Made by a program: the position numbers and the translations under genes. The notes under the pieces were generated by a model that saw only the letters and a program-made list of their open reading frames with translations, ran no database searches and had not been told where the DNA came from. Below, one piece after another: positions 35,401 to 43,213 of a stretch of DNA of 64,000 nt; the first letter of the stretch is position 1, and each line of letters starts with the position of its first letter. Source of the stretch: Candidatus Izemoplasma sp. (GTDB lineage Bacteria; Bacillota_I; Bacilli_A; Izemoplasmatales; Izemoplasmataceae); NCBI GenBank assembly GCA_036172455.1, contig JAXKVY010000001.1, positions 62,001-126,000 on the forward strand, written 5' to 3'.

Positions 35401-37572
35401 TTATTTTTTATCTTTTGAATCTTTTTTCTTGTTCGGATGACGCGGTTCTTTCTTTTCGAACTTAGGTTTTGGTAATGTTGCTTTGCGTGATAAATCAATT
35501 CTTCCACGATCGTCAATACCGATAACCTTAACCGTAATACGGTCTCCTACTTTACAGATATCTGTCGTTTCTTTCACATGCTTATGCGCAAGTTTAGAAA
35601 TATGACATAATCCTTCAGTACCTTCCCAAAGTTCAACGAATGCACCGAATTTTTCTGTACGTGTTACTTTACCATTGTACACTTCGCCAACTTTAGCGAC
35701 ACGAACGATATCTTCGATGATAGACAATGCTTTCTCAATATCTTCATAGTTAGTATGCATGACAGTAACTGTACCATCTTGTTCAATATCGATTTTAACA
35801 TCGTTGCATTGTTCAATAATTTTTGTAATTTGTTTTCCACCTGGGCCAATAACATCTCTGATTTTCTCAGGATCAATAACCATAATCTTAACTTTAGGTG
35901 CATGTTTACTGACTTTTTCACGTGGCTGATCAATTACGGCAGTCATATTATCAAGGATTTGTAAACGTGCTTGTTTTGCTTGTTCTAAAGCTTCTTGTAA
36001 GATTTCTTTACGTAATCCTTCAATTTTGATATCCATTTGTAAGGCAGTAATACCATCTTTTGTTCCAGCAACTTTAAAGTCCATATCACCATAATGGTCT
36101 TCCATACCTTGGATATCAGTTAAAATACTATAACTGTCTCCTTCTTGGATAAGTCCCATGGCAATTCCTGCGACAGGAGCTTTAATCGGTACACCTGCAG
36201 CCATTAAACTCATACTACCAGCACAAATTGTGGCTTGTGAACTACTACCATTTGATTCTAAGATTTCAGATACAACACGTACAGTGTAAGGGAAATCTTC
36301 TTTATTAGGCATGACCTGTTTCAATGCGCGTTCACCTAACATTCCATGACCGATTTCACGACGTCCAGGTCCACCGTAACGTCCGGTTTCACCAACACTA
36401 TATGGAGGGAAATTGTAATGTAACATAAATGTTTTACGTTCAATTTCATCCATACCATCAATCATTTTATATTCTGATAATGAACCGAGTGTTGTTAACG
36501 CAAGTGCTTGTGTTTGCCCTCTTGTAAACATTGCACTACCATGTGTTCTCTCAAATAAGTCAATTTGTGACTCTAAATCACGAAGTTCATCTAATTGACG
36601 ACCATCTGGACGTACCTTATCTTCACTAATTAAACGACGCATTTCCTGTTTAACAATGTTTCCACAAACTGTCTTTACATCACTTAAAATAGATTTCAAT
36701 TCATCTTTATCTAAGTCACTATAGGTCTCTTCAAATGCTTCTACTGCTTTATTCGTTACGTCATCAATCGCATCTTGACGTGCAAGTTTTTCTTCGATTG
36801 ACGTTGCTTTAACCAATGCATCTTTATACGTTTCAGTAACGTCTTTTTCAACGGTTTCATCAACTTTAATTAATGTGAACTCAGCTTTTTCTTTACCGAC
36901 TTCTTCAATGATAGTTTCTTGGAATTCACATAACTTTTGAATCCATTCAAATCCATAAAGCATAGCTTCTAGCATATCTTCTTCATTCACTTCTTTGGCA
37001 TCAGATTCAACCATGTTAATCGCATCTTTTGTTCCTGAGATACTTAAGTTAATATCTGATAATTCAAGTTGTTCTTGTGTTGGGTTAACAATAAGTTCTC
37101 CTTCAACACGACCAACATTGACACCCGCAATTGGTCCATCAAATGGAATTTGACTAATACCTAATGCTAACGAACTACCAAACATAGCTGTCATTTCTGG
37201 TGTATAGTCAATATTCGCACTCATGACTTGGTTAATGACTTGTGTTTCATATTTAAATCCATCTGGGAAAAGTGGTCTAATTGGACGATCAATCAAGCGA
37301 GCTGTTAATGTTTCATTATCACTTGGTCTTCCCTCACGTTTCATAAATCCACCAGGAATTTTCCCAGCTGCATACATTCCTTCACGATAAACTACCATTA
37401 GTGGGAAGAACGGCAAAGTTGATGGTTCTTTCCCTACGGCGGCAACACTCAAGACGGCTGTATCATTGTACCTTACAATTGCGGCACCAGCTGCCTGTTT
37501 TGCGACACCTCCGATTTCAACAACCAATTGACGGCCATCAAAATCCATTTCAAATTTTCTCACATTACTCAT
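35401..37572 (-). CDS. pnp: Polyribonucleotide nucleotidyltransferase (PNPase)
   Basis: Phosphorolytic 3'-5' exoribonuclease of 723 residues. It has two RNase PH-like cores, the second with the active region ESNGSSSQATICAGSMSLM near 435. A KH domain (VMVIDPEKIRDVIGPGGKQI, near 560) and an S1 domain (GEVYNGKVTRTEKFGAFVEL, near 627) follow, then a lysine-rich tail. The ATG follows a purine-rich leader with GAGGA. In Bacilli pnp follows rpsO; here three membrane-protein genes lie between them, and rnpB follows directly. Confidence 0.97.
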   Translation of the reverse strand: MSNVRKFEMDFDGRQLVVEIGGVAKQAAGAAIVRYNDTAVLSVAAVGKEPSTLPFFPLMVVYREGMYAAGKIPGGFMKREGRPSDNETLTARLIDRPIRPLFPDGFKYETQVINQVMSANIDYTPEMTAMFGSSLALGISQIPFDGPIAGVNVGRVEGELIVNPTQEQLELSDINLSISGTKDAINMVESDAKEVNEEDMLEAMLYGFEWIQKLCEFQETIIEEVGKEKAEFTLIKVDETVEKDVTETYKDALVKATSIEEKLARQDAIDDVTNKAVEAFEETYSDLDKDELKSILSDVKTVCGNIVKQEMRRLISEDKVRPDGRQLDELRDLESQIDLFERTHGSAMFTRGQTQALALTTLGSLSEYKMIDGMDEIERKTFMLHYNFPPYSVGETGRYGGPGRREIGHGMLGERALKQVMPNKEDFPYTVRVVSEILESNGSSSQATICAGSMSLMAAGVPIKAPVAGIAMGLIQEGDSYSILTDIQGMEDHYGDMDFKVAGTKDGITALQMDIKIEGLRKEILQEALEQAKQARLQILDNMTAVIDQPREKVSKHAPKVKIMVIDPEKIRDVIGPGGKQITKIIEQCNDVKIDIEQDGTVTVMHTNYEDIEKALSIIEDIVRVAKVGEVYNGKVTRTEKFGAFVELWEGTEGLCHISKLAHKHVKETTDICKVGDRITVKVIGIDDRGRIDLSRKATLPKPKFEKKEPRHPNKKKDSKDKK

Positions 37573-37578
37573 TTAACG

Positions 37579-37614
37579 TTTCCTCTTTTCTTCTTTCTTC
37601 TCTTCTTTTCTCTT
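37579..37614 (-). promoter_or_regulatory. Purine-only leader tract upstream of pnp
   Basis: All 36 bases are pyrimidines on the plus strand, so the pnp mRNA leader is an unbroken A/G tract ending in the ribosome binding region. It could be a binding site for autoregulation by PNPase or simply an unstructured leader. Confidence 0.45.
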
Positions 37615-37697
37615 ATTATTTATCTCAATTTATAATAATAACACATTTTTTATAAAATTGATAGTATAATCCCTTAATTCATGTGAGAATGTGTGGC

Positions 37698-38219
37698 TTA
37701 TTTCCGAAACATGCGATAACCGCCATAGATTGGCTTAATATCATGAATAGTAATCACTACATTTTTATTGATTTCACGAATAAATTTCACTGTTTTTTGG
37801 AGCTCTTTTCTGGAGATATACATCAGTAATATTTCACGTGCTGTTGTCATCCCTTTTGCTGGAACACTCGTAACACCGTGTCCTTTAGAACGGAGCGCAC
37901 GCGTAATTTCTTTTGCATCACTGCGCTTACAAATGACTTCCACACTCGCGTTACCGGCACCTAAAAAGCCTTCTAGCCAGCTACCGACATAGTTACCAAC
38001 CGCAAAACCAAGGGCATACACAACCACTTTAAATGGATCTTCAGTGATATCACTGATCACCGCAGAAATGATTAATAGCCATAAAATAACTTCAAAAAAG
38101 GCTAAAACCGCACCTTTAGTGCGTTCACCTTTGGTGATTAATACAATTCTTAAGGTTGAAATACTAACCTCAAATACTTTGATGATAAAAATTAAAAAAT
38201 AGATGATAAGTGCGTCCAT
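37698..38219 (-). CDS. YebE/UPF0316-family membrane protein (DUF5698-DUF2179)
   Basis: Protein of 173 residues with three membrane segments in the first 90 residues. The family motif VFEVSISTLRIVLITKG is near 16-32 and AVGNYVGSWLE near 74. A soluble C-terminal DUF2179-type domain (ITRALRSKGHGVT; ILLMYISRKEL) follows. The family's role is not established; the C-terminal domain resembles that of YitT-type proteins. It has a consensus promoter and lies between the antiporter gene and pnp. Confidence 0.85.
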   Translation of the reverse strand: MDALIIYFLIFIIKVFEVSISTLRIVLITKGERTKGAVLAFFEVILWLLIISAVISDITEDPFKVVVYALGFAVGNYVGSWLEGFLGAGNASVEVICKRSDAKEITRALRSKGHGVTSVPAKGMTTAREILLMYISRKELQKTVKFIREINKNVVITIHDIKPIYGGYRMFRK

Positions 38220-38262
38220 GAAGACCCCTCTTTTCCAGTGATATTATTAGTCAAACATACAT

Positions 38263-38291
38263 AATATACTCCTATTCAATGACTTTGTCAA
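38263..38291 (-). promoter_or_regulatory. Promoter of the YebE-family gene
   Basis: Minus-strand TTGACA and TATATT are 17 bases apart, about 45 bp before the ATG. Confidence 0.75.
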
Positions 38292-38334
38292 TATCTTTTT
38301 TTTGATAGTGTTTTCACAGTTTTAGGCAATAAAA

Positions 38335-38357
38335 AAACCCCTTTGTTAAGGGGTTTA
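38335..38357 (-). terminator. Terminator after the antiporter gene
   Basis: AACCCCTT / AAGGGGTT stem with a 4-base loop and a seven-base U-run on the minus strand; overlaps the stop codon. Confidence 0.88.
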
Positions 38358-39368
38358 AAGAATTTCTCGTAAAACAACAAATGTAATGTACAACAGGTAT
38401 GATCCGATGAACATATAGCCACTCGTTTTGCCAATCTTTTTATAGTAGAAAATGATGAAGGTAATGATACCGGTAACCCCAATTAAAATAAGAAAATCAT
38501 AGATTGCATAGATTGAGATTGTCATCGCAGCAATATTTGACCCAATACCTAATATAAACAAAATATTGAAGATGTTAGAACCAATGACATTTCCTAAAGC
38601 AATATCATTTTCATTTTTACGGGCCGCAACCACACTTGTGACAAGTTCTGGTAAACTCGTACCTATCGCAACAACGGTTAAACCAACCATTGTCTCGCTT
38701 ACACCGATTTGTAAGGCTGTGTTTTTTGCCCCATGTACAACAAATTCTCCACCAGCAATAATCATTATTAGTCCAACAAACAATAACAAGATACTTTGTT
38801 TGAGTGGCATAATATCAACACTGTCATCAATATCAATAACGACTTCTTCACCCTTTTGCGCGTTGCGATAATTCATATATAAGTAACCAACAAATAAGAT
38901 GAGTAAAATCGCACCTTCAATGCGTATTAAAGCATTAGAACCATTAAAATCGAAGAATAATGCCATGAAAAATAATAATAAAGTGACGATAATCATAAAT
39001 GGAATTTCTCGCCTGACGAGTCTATAATGAATAATAATTGGCGCATAGATTGCTGACATTCCAAGAACGACTAACGTATTAAAAATATTACTTCCAACAA
39101 CGTTTCCTAATGAAATGTCACTTGAGTTATTAATTTGTGAAAAGATACTAACACTTGCTTCTGGGGCACTTGTCCCAAAGGAGACAATTGTTAGACCGAT
39201 AATGAGTGTTGATACACCTAATATCTTTGCTAAACTACTCGCGCTATCAACAAAATAATCAGCACCCTTCACTAGAAAGAAAATCCCAAGTACTAAAAAT
39301 CCTATAAATGATATGACCTCTGCCCAATTTGGCAAGGTCGTGAATAAATCAAATAACCAGTTAAACAT
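38355..39368 (-). CDS. CaCA-family sodium/calcium antiporter (YrbG type)
   Basis: Membrane antiporter of 337 residues with about ten membrane segments. The two inverted alpha repeats are clear: TIVSFGTSAPEASVS with GNVVGSNIFNTLV in the first half, and TVVAIGTSLPELVTS with GNVIGSNIFNILF in the second. The acidic residue in each GTSxPE motif binds the cation. An acidic loop (VIDIDDSVD) separates the halves. Calcium export in exchange for sodium is the family function; actual ions here are inferred. The ribosome binding site GGAGG precedes the ATG. Confidence 0.93.
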   Translation of the reverse strand: MFNWLFDLFTTLPNWAEVISFIGFLVLGIFFLVKGADYFVDSASSLAKILGVSTLIIGLTIVSFGTSAPEASVSIFSQINNSSDISLGNVVGSNIFNTLVVLGMSAIYAPIIIHYRLVRREIPFMIIVTLLLFFMALFFDFNGSNALIRIEGAILLILFVGYLYMNYRNAQKGEEVVIDIDDSVDIMPLKQSILLLFVGLIMIIAGGEFVVHGAKNTALQIGVSETMVGLTVVAIGTSLPELVTSVVAARKNENDIALGNVIGSNIFNILFILGIGSNIAAMTISIYAIYDFLILIGVTGIITFIIFYYKKIGKTSGYMFIGSYLLYITFVVLREIL

Positions 39369-39419
39369 AAATTTCCTCCAGTATCAATGTTTTGCAAGGC
39401 TTAGTATAACATATTTGGT

Positions 39420-40502
39420 TTAATTTTGTGAAGAATTGTGTAATTCTTTATAATAAATTGCTGACGTTCTAATAATACCTGTAATTGGAATCGCTAAAAT
39501 AACCCCGGCAATACCGAAAAGGGCTCCAAAGAAAACAAAACTTGATAAAACAAGTAATGGATGGAGATTCACTTCTTTTCCCATAATATAGGGCTGTAAA
39601 ATACTACCTTGGAAGGCTTGTAAGCCGGCGTTTGCCACTAGTAATCCTAAGAATGTATATTGTCCTAAAAAGAGCCTATCTGGAATCGTAAAGGAGTAAA
39701 GAATCGGAAGTAAGATACCAATAAATGCACCTATATATGGAATAATATCTAAAAAGCCAAGTAAAAAGCCAAAGAATAAGCTGCGTCTGAAACTAAAGCC
39801 AAACGATATGAACATGATTGTAAACAAAATACTCATAATCAAAATAGAAATAAATCGACCACTGAAGTATTTTTGAATAACTTCATTAGCTCGTTTACCG
39901 AGTTCTTCTGCATGATCTTGGTACTTGTTTGGCAATGTTTTTACAATCCCTTTGAAAATCGTTGATTTGTCCTGCAATAAGAAAAACAAAAAGACAGGAA
40001 CCAACACAATTGTAGCTACAATTGTCACCAAGCTTTTGAAGACATTAATAATATTAAAGATGATTGGTGCGCTACTTTCTCTAATTTCTCTTATCGCATA
40101 ATCATAAGCATCTTGAATGGTGGTATTTTCTAAAAAGACATTTTGTATCCAAACTTGGATGTTTTGAAAATCATTATTAAAAAAGGACACTGCTTGTTCA
40201 TAAATAACATCACCAATAAAGTAGACAAATAATGCTAATAATGCTAAAAATAAAAGCAAGACAATAATCACGACTACCCAGCGTGGTTTAACGGGGGTAT
40301 ATTGTTCTATTAAATTAACTAATGGTGATAATAAATAAGAAATAAATAAAGCTATCCCAAATGGTAATACAATTGCTGTAATTGCCCCACGCAATAATTG
40401 AATTTGATCTGAAAATAATAAATTAAGGTAATATAATGAAATCACAGCAAGTGCTGTCATTCCTAAATAATGCAATATTTTTATCCGTCTATCTTGTTCC
40501 AT
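39420..40502 (-). CDS. AI-2E-family transporter (first copy)
   Basis: Membrane protein of 360 residues of the AI-2E (PerM/YdgG-like) permease family, with about seven to eight membrane segments. Typical motifs are VLPFGIALFISYLLSPLVN near 58, VPVFLFFLLQDK near 175 and LGFLDIIPYIGAFIGILLP near 255. Some members export small molecules or sodium; the substrate cannot be told. In-frame codons upstream were discarded because GGAGGTG precedes the ATG at 40500-40502. A second member of the family lies near 55.3-56.4 kb. Confidence 0.9.
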   Translation of the reverse strand: MEQDRRIKILHYLGMTALAVISLYYLNLLFSDQIQLLRGAITAIVLPFGIALFISYLLSPLVNLIEQYTPVKPRWVVVIIVLLLFLALLALFVYFIGDVIYEQAVSFFNNDFQNIQVWIQNVFLENTTIQDAYDYAIREIRESSAPIIFNIINVFKSLVTIVATIVLVPVFLFFLLQDKSTIFKGIVKTLPNKYQDHAEELGKRANEVIQKYFSGRFISILIMSILFTIMFISFGFSFRRSLFFGFLLGFLDIIPYIGAFIGILLPILYSFTIPDRLFLGQYTFLGLLVANAGLQAFQGSILQPYIMGKEVNLHPLLVLSSFVFFGALFGIAGVILAIPITGIIRTSAIYYKELHNSSQN

Positions 40503-40555
40503 AAGGCACCTCCATACTTTATAACAGTATACCATATGTAGCGCTTGTTTAAAAT

Positions 40556-40579
40556 AAAAAAAGCGTAAATACGCTTTTT
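40556..40579 (-). terminator. Terminator after rpsO
   Basis: AAAAAGCGT / ACGCTTTTT stem with an ATTT-type loop, followed on the minus strand by a U-run. Confidence 0.85.
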
Positions 40580-40581
40580 GT

Positions 40582-40851
40582 TTATCGACGAATACCTAAT
40601 TTTTTAATCAGTGTACGATAACGTTCGATTTCGTTCTTTTTCAAGTATTTTAGCAAGTTACGACGATGTCCAACTTTTTTGAGTAGACCACGACGAGAAT
40701 GGTAATCATGTTTGTGTTTTTTTAAGTGCGTATTTAATGCTTCAATTTCTTTTGTTAGTAACGCAACTTGAACTTCAACACTACCAGTATCGCCTTCTTT
40801 TAAACGATATTCTTCAACGATTTCTTTTTTTACTGTTTTTGAAATTGCCAT
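40582..40851 (-). CDS. rpsO: Ribosomal protein uS15
   Basis: Small-subunit protein of 89 residues that binds 16S rRNA early in assembly. It has [22 protein letters not shown]-type sequence, the conserved HxxDxHSRRGLL region ([22 protein letters not shown]) and LKKLGIRR at the end. Full length, with a GGAGG ribosome binding site. It has its own strong promoter just inside the ribF boundary and its own terminator, so it is transcribed alone as well as possibly with truB-ribF. Confidence 0.97.
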   Translation of the reverse strand: MAISKTVKKEIVEEYRLKEGDTGSVEVQVALLTKEIEALNTHLKKHKHDYHSRRGLLKKVGHRRNLLKYLKKNEIERYRTLIKKLGIRR

Positions 40852-40934
40852 ATTAGTACCTCCTATATTTTTTCTTACCTAATTCCGTGTAATACGTTGG
40901 AGTATCGTAAAACATAGAAATAGGCGCACAATAT

Positions 40935-40962
40935 ATTATAGCATACCTTTTTTGAGATGCAA
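40935..40962 (-). promoter_or_regulatory. Promoter of rpsO
   Basis: Minus-strand TTGCAT and TATAAT are 16 bases apart, with TGC before the -10 box (extended -10). The leader is about 80 bases. Confidence 0.78.
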
Positions 40963-40965
40963 GGA

Positions 40966-41874
40966 TTATTCCTTATTCTTTTTTAGATACGCTAATGTAT
41001 TTTCTTTATCCTCATCAATACGCTTTATTAAGGCATCAACAGAATCAAACTTCTCTTCATCACGTAGACGATGTAAAAACTTAATCGTGATCTCTTGACC
41101 GTAAATATCTTGGTTAAAATTAAAAATATTTGACTCAACGCTTAGTTCTACACGACAGTTGAGTGTTGGATTGTGTCCCACACTACTCATCGAATCATAC
41201 CATCTATCGCCAACTTTTGTTTTTGTCACATATACCCCTTGTTTAGGGATAAGATAATGATCAGTATCAACATTTGCGGTAGGATATCCAATCATTCGGC
41301 CTTTCTTTTGACCATGAATGACTTCTCCTTCAATCATGTAATAATCACCCAAAATAGGGGTAACCTGTTCAACATGCCCAGACTGAATTAAATCTCTAAT
41401 ATGGGTGCTACCAATTTTAAAGCCATGATAAGTAATCTTTTTAACAATGACAGTATCAAATTCAGTGTGTGCTTGTAAGGTCTTGATTGTACCACTACCT
41501 CGTGCACCGAATTTAAAATCAAAGCCACAGACCAATGTATCAATATTGAGTAAATAATGATCAATAAACTTACTTGGTGATAAATTCGCTTTTTCTTTTG
41601 TAAAGTTAATAACATAAACAGTATCGATATTATATTGTTTAAAAATTTCAAGTTTTCGTTTTAAAGGGGTAATATAATGGTAATCAAAATCATATAAAAT
41701 ACTTTTCGGATGCTCATCAAAGGTAATGATTGCGGTAGGCAATTGTTTTTGATTTCCTATCTCAATCGTTTTTTCAATTAATGCTTGATGGGCTAAATGA
41801 ACACCATCAAAAAATCCTATAGCCGCAACTGTTTTTTCTTTAATTGCATGCCCATTTAATGTTTTAATTTCCAT
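40966..41874 (-). CDS. ribF: Bifunctional riboflavin kinase / FAD synthetase
   Basis: Enzyme of 302 residues that makes FMN and FAD. The N-terminal FAD synthetase domain has AAIGFFDGVHLAHQ near 17 and a TTHIRDLI-type motif (here STHIRDLIQSG). The C-terminal riboflavin kinase domain has GQKKGRMIGYPTANV near 190 and HNPTLN. Both domains are complete. It lies 4 bp after truB with an AAGGATTG ribosome binding site, in the conserved truB-ribF-rpsO order. Confidence 0.96.
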   Translation of the reverse strand: MEIKTLNGHAIKEKTVAAIGFFDGVHLAHQALIEKTIEIGNQKQLPTAIITFDEHPKSILYDFDYHYITPLKRKLEIFKQYNIDTVYVINFTKEKANLSPSKFIDHYLLNIDTLVCGFDFKFGARGSGTIKTLQAHTEFDTVIVKKITYHGFKIGSTHIRDLIQSGHVEQVTPILGDYYMIEGEVIHGQKKGRMIGYPTANVDTDHYLIPKQGVYVTKTKVGDRWYDSMSSVGHNPTLNCRVELSVESNIFNFNQDIYGQEITIKFLHRLRDEEKFDSVDALIKRIDEDKENTLAYLKKNKE

Positions 41875-41878
41875 TGTA

Positions 41879-42757
41879 TCAATCCTTTACAAAGACATTT
41901 GTTGGCTTCATAGCCATCCGCTTTGGATGCTTTGTGTAAATGGCCAGTAATTGATTACTTTCATCCACAACACGGGTTAATCCTAAATGTGGGAAATCGG
42001 TCACAGATAATAGTCTACCATATTTTATGTCTTCTTGCATCCTTTTATTTGCGATAACTTTCGGTAAATGACCTAACGCATCTGATAATGATATTAAAGT
42101 ATAGTTACCGCCTTTAATATCTTCTAAGGTATAAGCGTTATCCAAACTAAAATGTCCAGCTTTCACTCGATTTAATTGATAGTTATACCCAGGATAGCCT
42201 AATTTCTTGGCCAGATCATAAGATAATGTTCTAACATAAAGCCCTTTGGATCCTAATACATTATACTCAAAATAAGCCTTATCATTTTCATATCGAATCT
42301 CACTTGTTCTTGCAATTTCTTTAATCGTAATATCCCGTGAGGGAATATCATCGATTATAATCCCTTTACGGGCATATTCATAGAGACGTTTCCCCTTATA
42401 TTTAATTGCTGAATACATGGGTGGTGTTTGTGTATACTGACCTAAAAAAGATGCCAAGACATCATCGACACCAGTTAATCTAGATACTGACTTAGTATCA
42501 GTAACCTCCCCTGTATCATCTAGCGTTGTTGTTGCTTTACCAATACAGACCGTTGCTTCATAGCCTTTATCATCTTGGTTTAAGTAGCGCATAATTTTTG
42601 TGCCTTTACCAATCCCGACAACCAATAAGCCAGTCGCATCAGGGTCTAAGGTCCCACTATGACCAATTTTTCGAGTTTTCAAGATACCTCTTAATACCGC
42701 AACAACATCATGTGAAGAGTAATCTTTAGGCTTGTTTACAAGTAGAATACCATCCAT
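41879..42757 (-). CDS. truB: tRNA pseudouridine-55 synthase
   Basis: Enzyme of 292 residues that makes pseudouridine in the T-loop of tRNAs. It has GILLVNKPKDYSSHDVV near 3-19, the catalytic HSGTLDPDATGLL (Asp40), YEATVCIG and GLYVRTLSYDLAKKLG near 172. The C-terminus is a short PUA-like remnant. First gene of truB-ribF; trxA lies upstream with its own terminator. Confidence 0.96.
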   Translation of the reverse strand: MDGILLVNKPKDYSSHDVVAVLRGILKTRKIGHSGTLDPDATGLLVVGIGKGTKIMRYLNQDDKGYEATVCIGKATTTLDDTGEVTDTKSVSRLTGVDDVLASFLGQYTQTPPMYSAIKYKGKRLYEYARKGIIIDDIPSRDITIKEIARTSEIRYENDKAYFEYNVLGSKGLYVRTLSYDLAKKLGYPGYNYQLNRVKAGHFSLDNAYTLEDIKGGNYTLISLSDALGHLPKVIANKRMQEDIKYGRLLSVTDFPHLGLTRVVDESNQLLAIYTKHPKRMAMKPTNVFVKD

Positions 42758-42786
42758 TATATCACCAGTCTCATTATACTAAAAAG

Positions 42787-42817
42787 GCAAAAAAAAACCA
42801 AGTTATAAAACTTGGTA
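42787..42817 (-). terminator. Terminator after trxA
   Basis: ACCAAGTT / AACTTGGT stem (42797-42816) with an ATAA-type loop and a long U-run on the minus strand. Confidence 0.88.
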
Positions 42818-42819
42818 TT

Positions 42820-43128
42820 TTATGCGTTTTTAACCCAATCAACTAATGCGTCTTTAGGTAAGAACCCAGCACGTGAAGCAACTTGTTTTCCATCTTTCAT
42901 AACATGGATTGCTGGAATTCCGCGAACACCATGTTCAGCAGCTAATGATTGATTTTCATCAACATTGACTTTGACGATTGTGATGTCTTCGTTTTCTTCA
43001 GCAATCTGTTCTAATACTGGCGCTAACATGCGACAAGGCGCACACCAATCTGCGTAGAAATCTACGAGACATGTTCCTTCTTTAGTTTTTTCTTTAAAAT
43101 CATCTGCATTTGCATAAATTATTGCCAT
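42820..43128 (-). CDS. trxA: Thioredoxin
   Basis: Redox protein of 102 residues with the active site WCAPCR (Cys30/Cys33), the variant with Ala in place of the usual Gly. It also has VDFYADW, KVNVDEN and the cis-proline loop RGIPAIHV. Full length and cytoplasmic. It has a consensus promoter and terminator, so it is monocistronic. Confidence 0.96.
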   Translation of the reverse strand: MAIIYANADDFKEKTKEGTCLVDFYADWCAPCRMLAPVLEQIAEENEDITIVKVNVDENQSLAAEHGVRGIPAIHVMKDGKQVASRAGFLPKDALVDWVKNA

Positions 43129-43158
43129 AATTAATTCCTCCTTCTAAAATACATGATT

Positions 43159-43187
43159 ATTATACTTAATAAATTCTTTGTTTTCAA
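43159..43187 (-). promoter_or_regulatory. Promoter of trxA
   Basis: Minus-strand TTGAAA and TATAAT are 17 bases apart, about 30 bp upstream of the ATG. Confidence 0.8.
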
Positions 43188-43213
43188 TCAATTTGCCTAT
43201 ATAAATACTTTTT

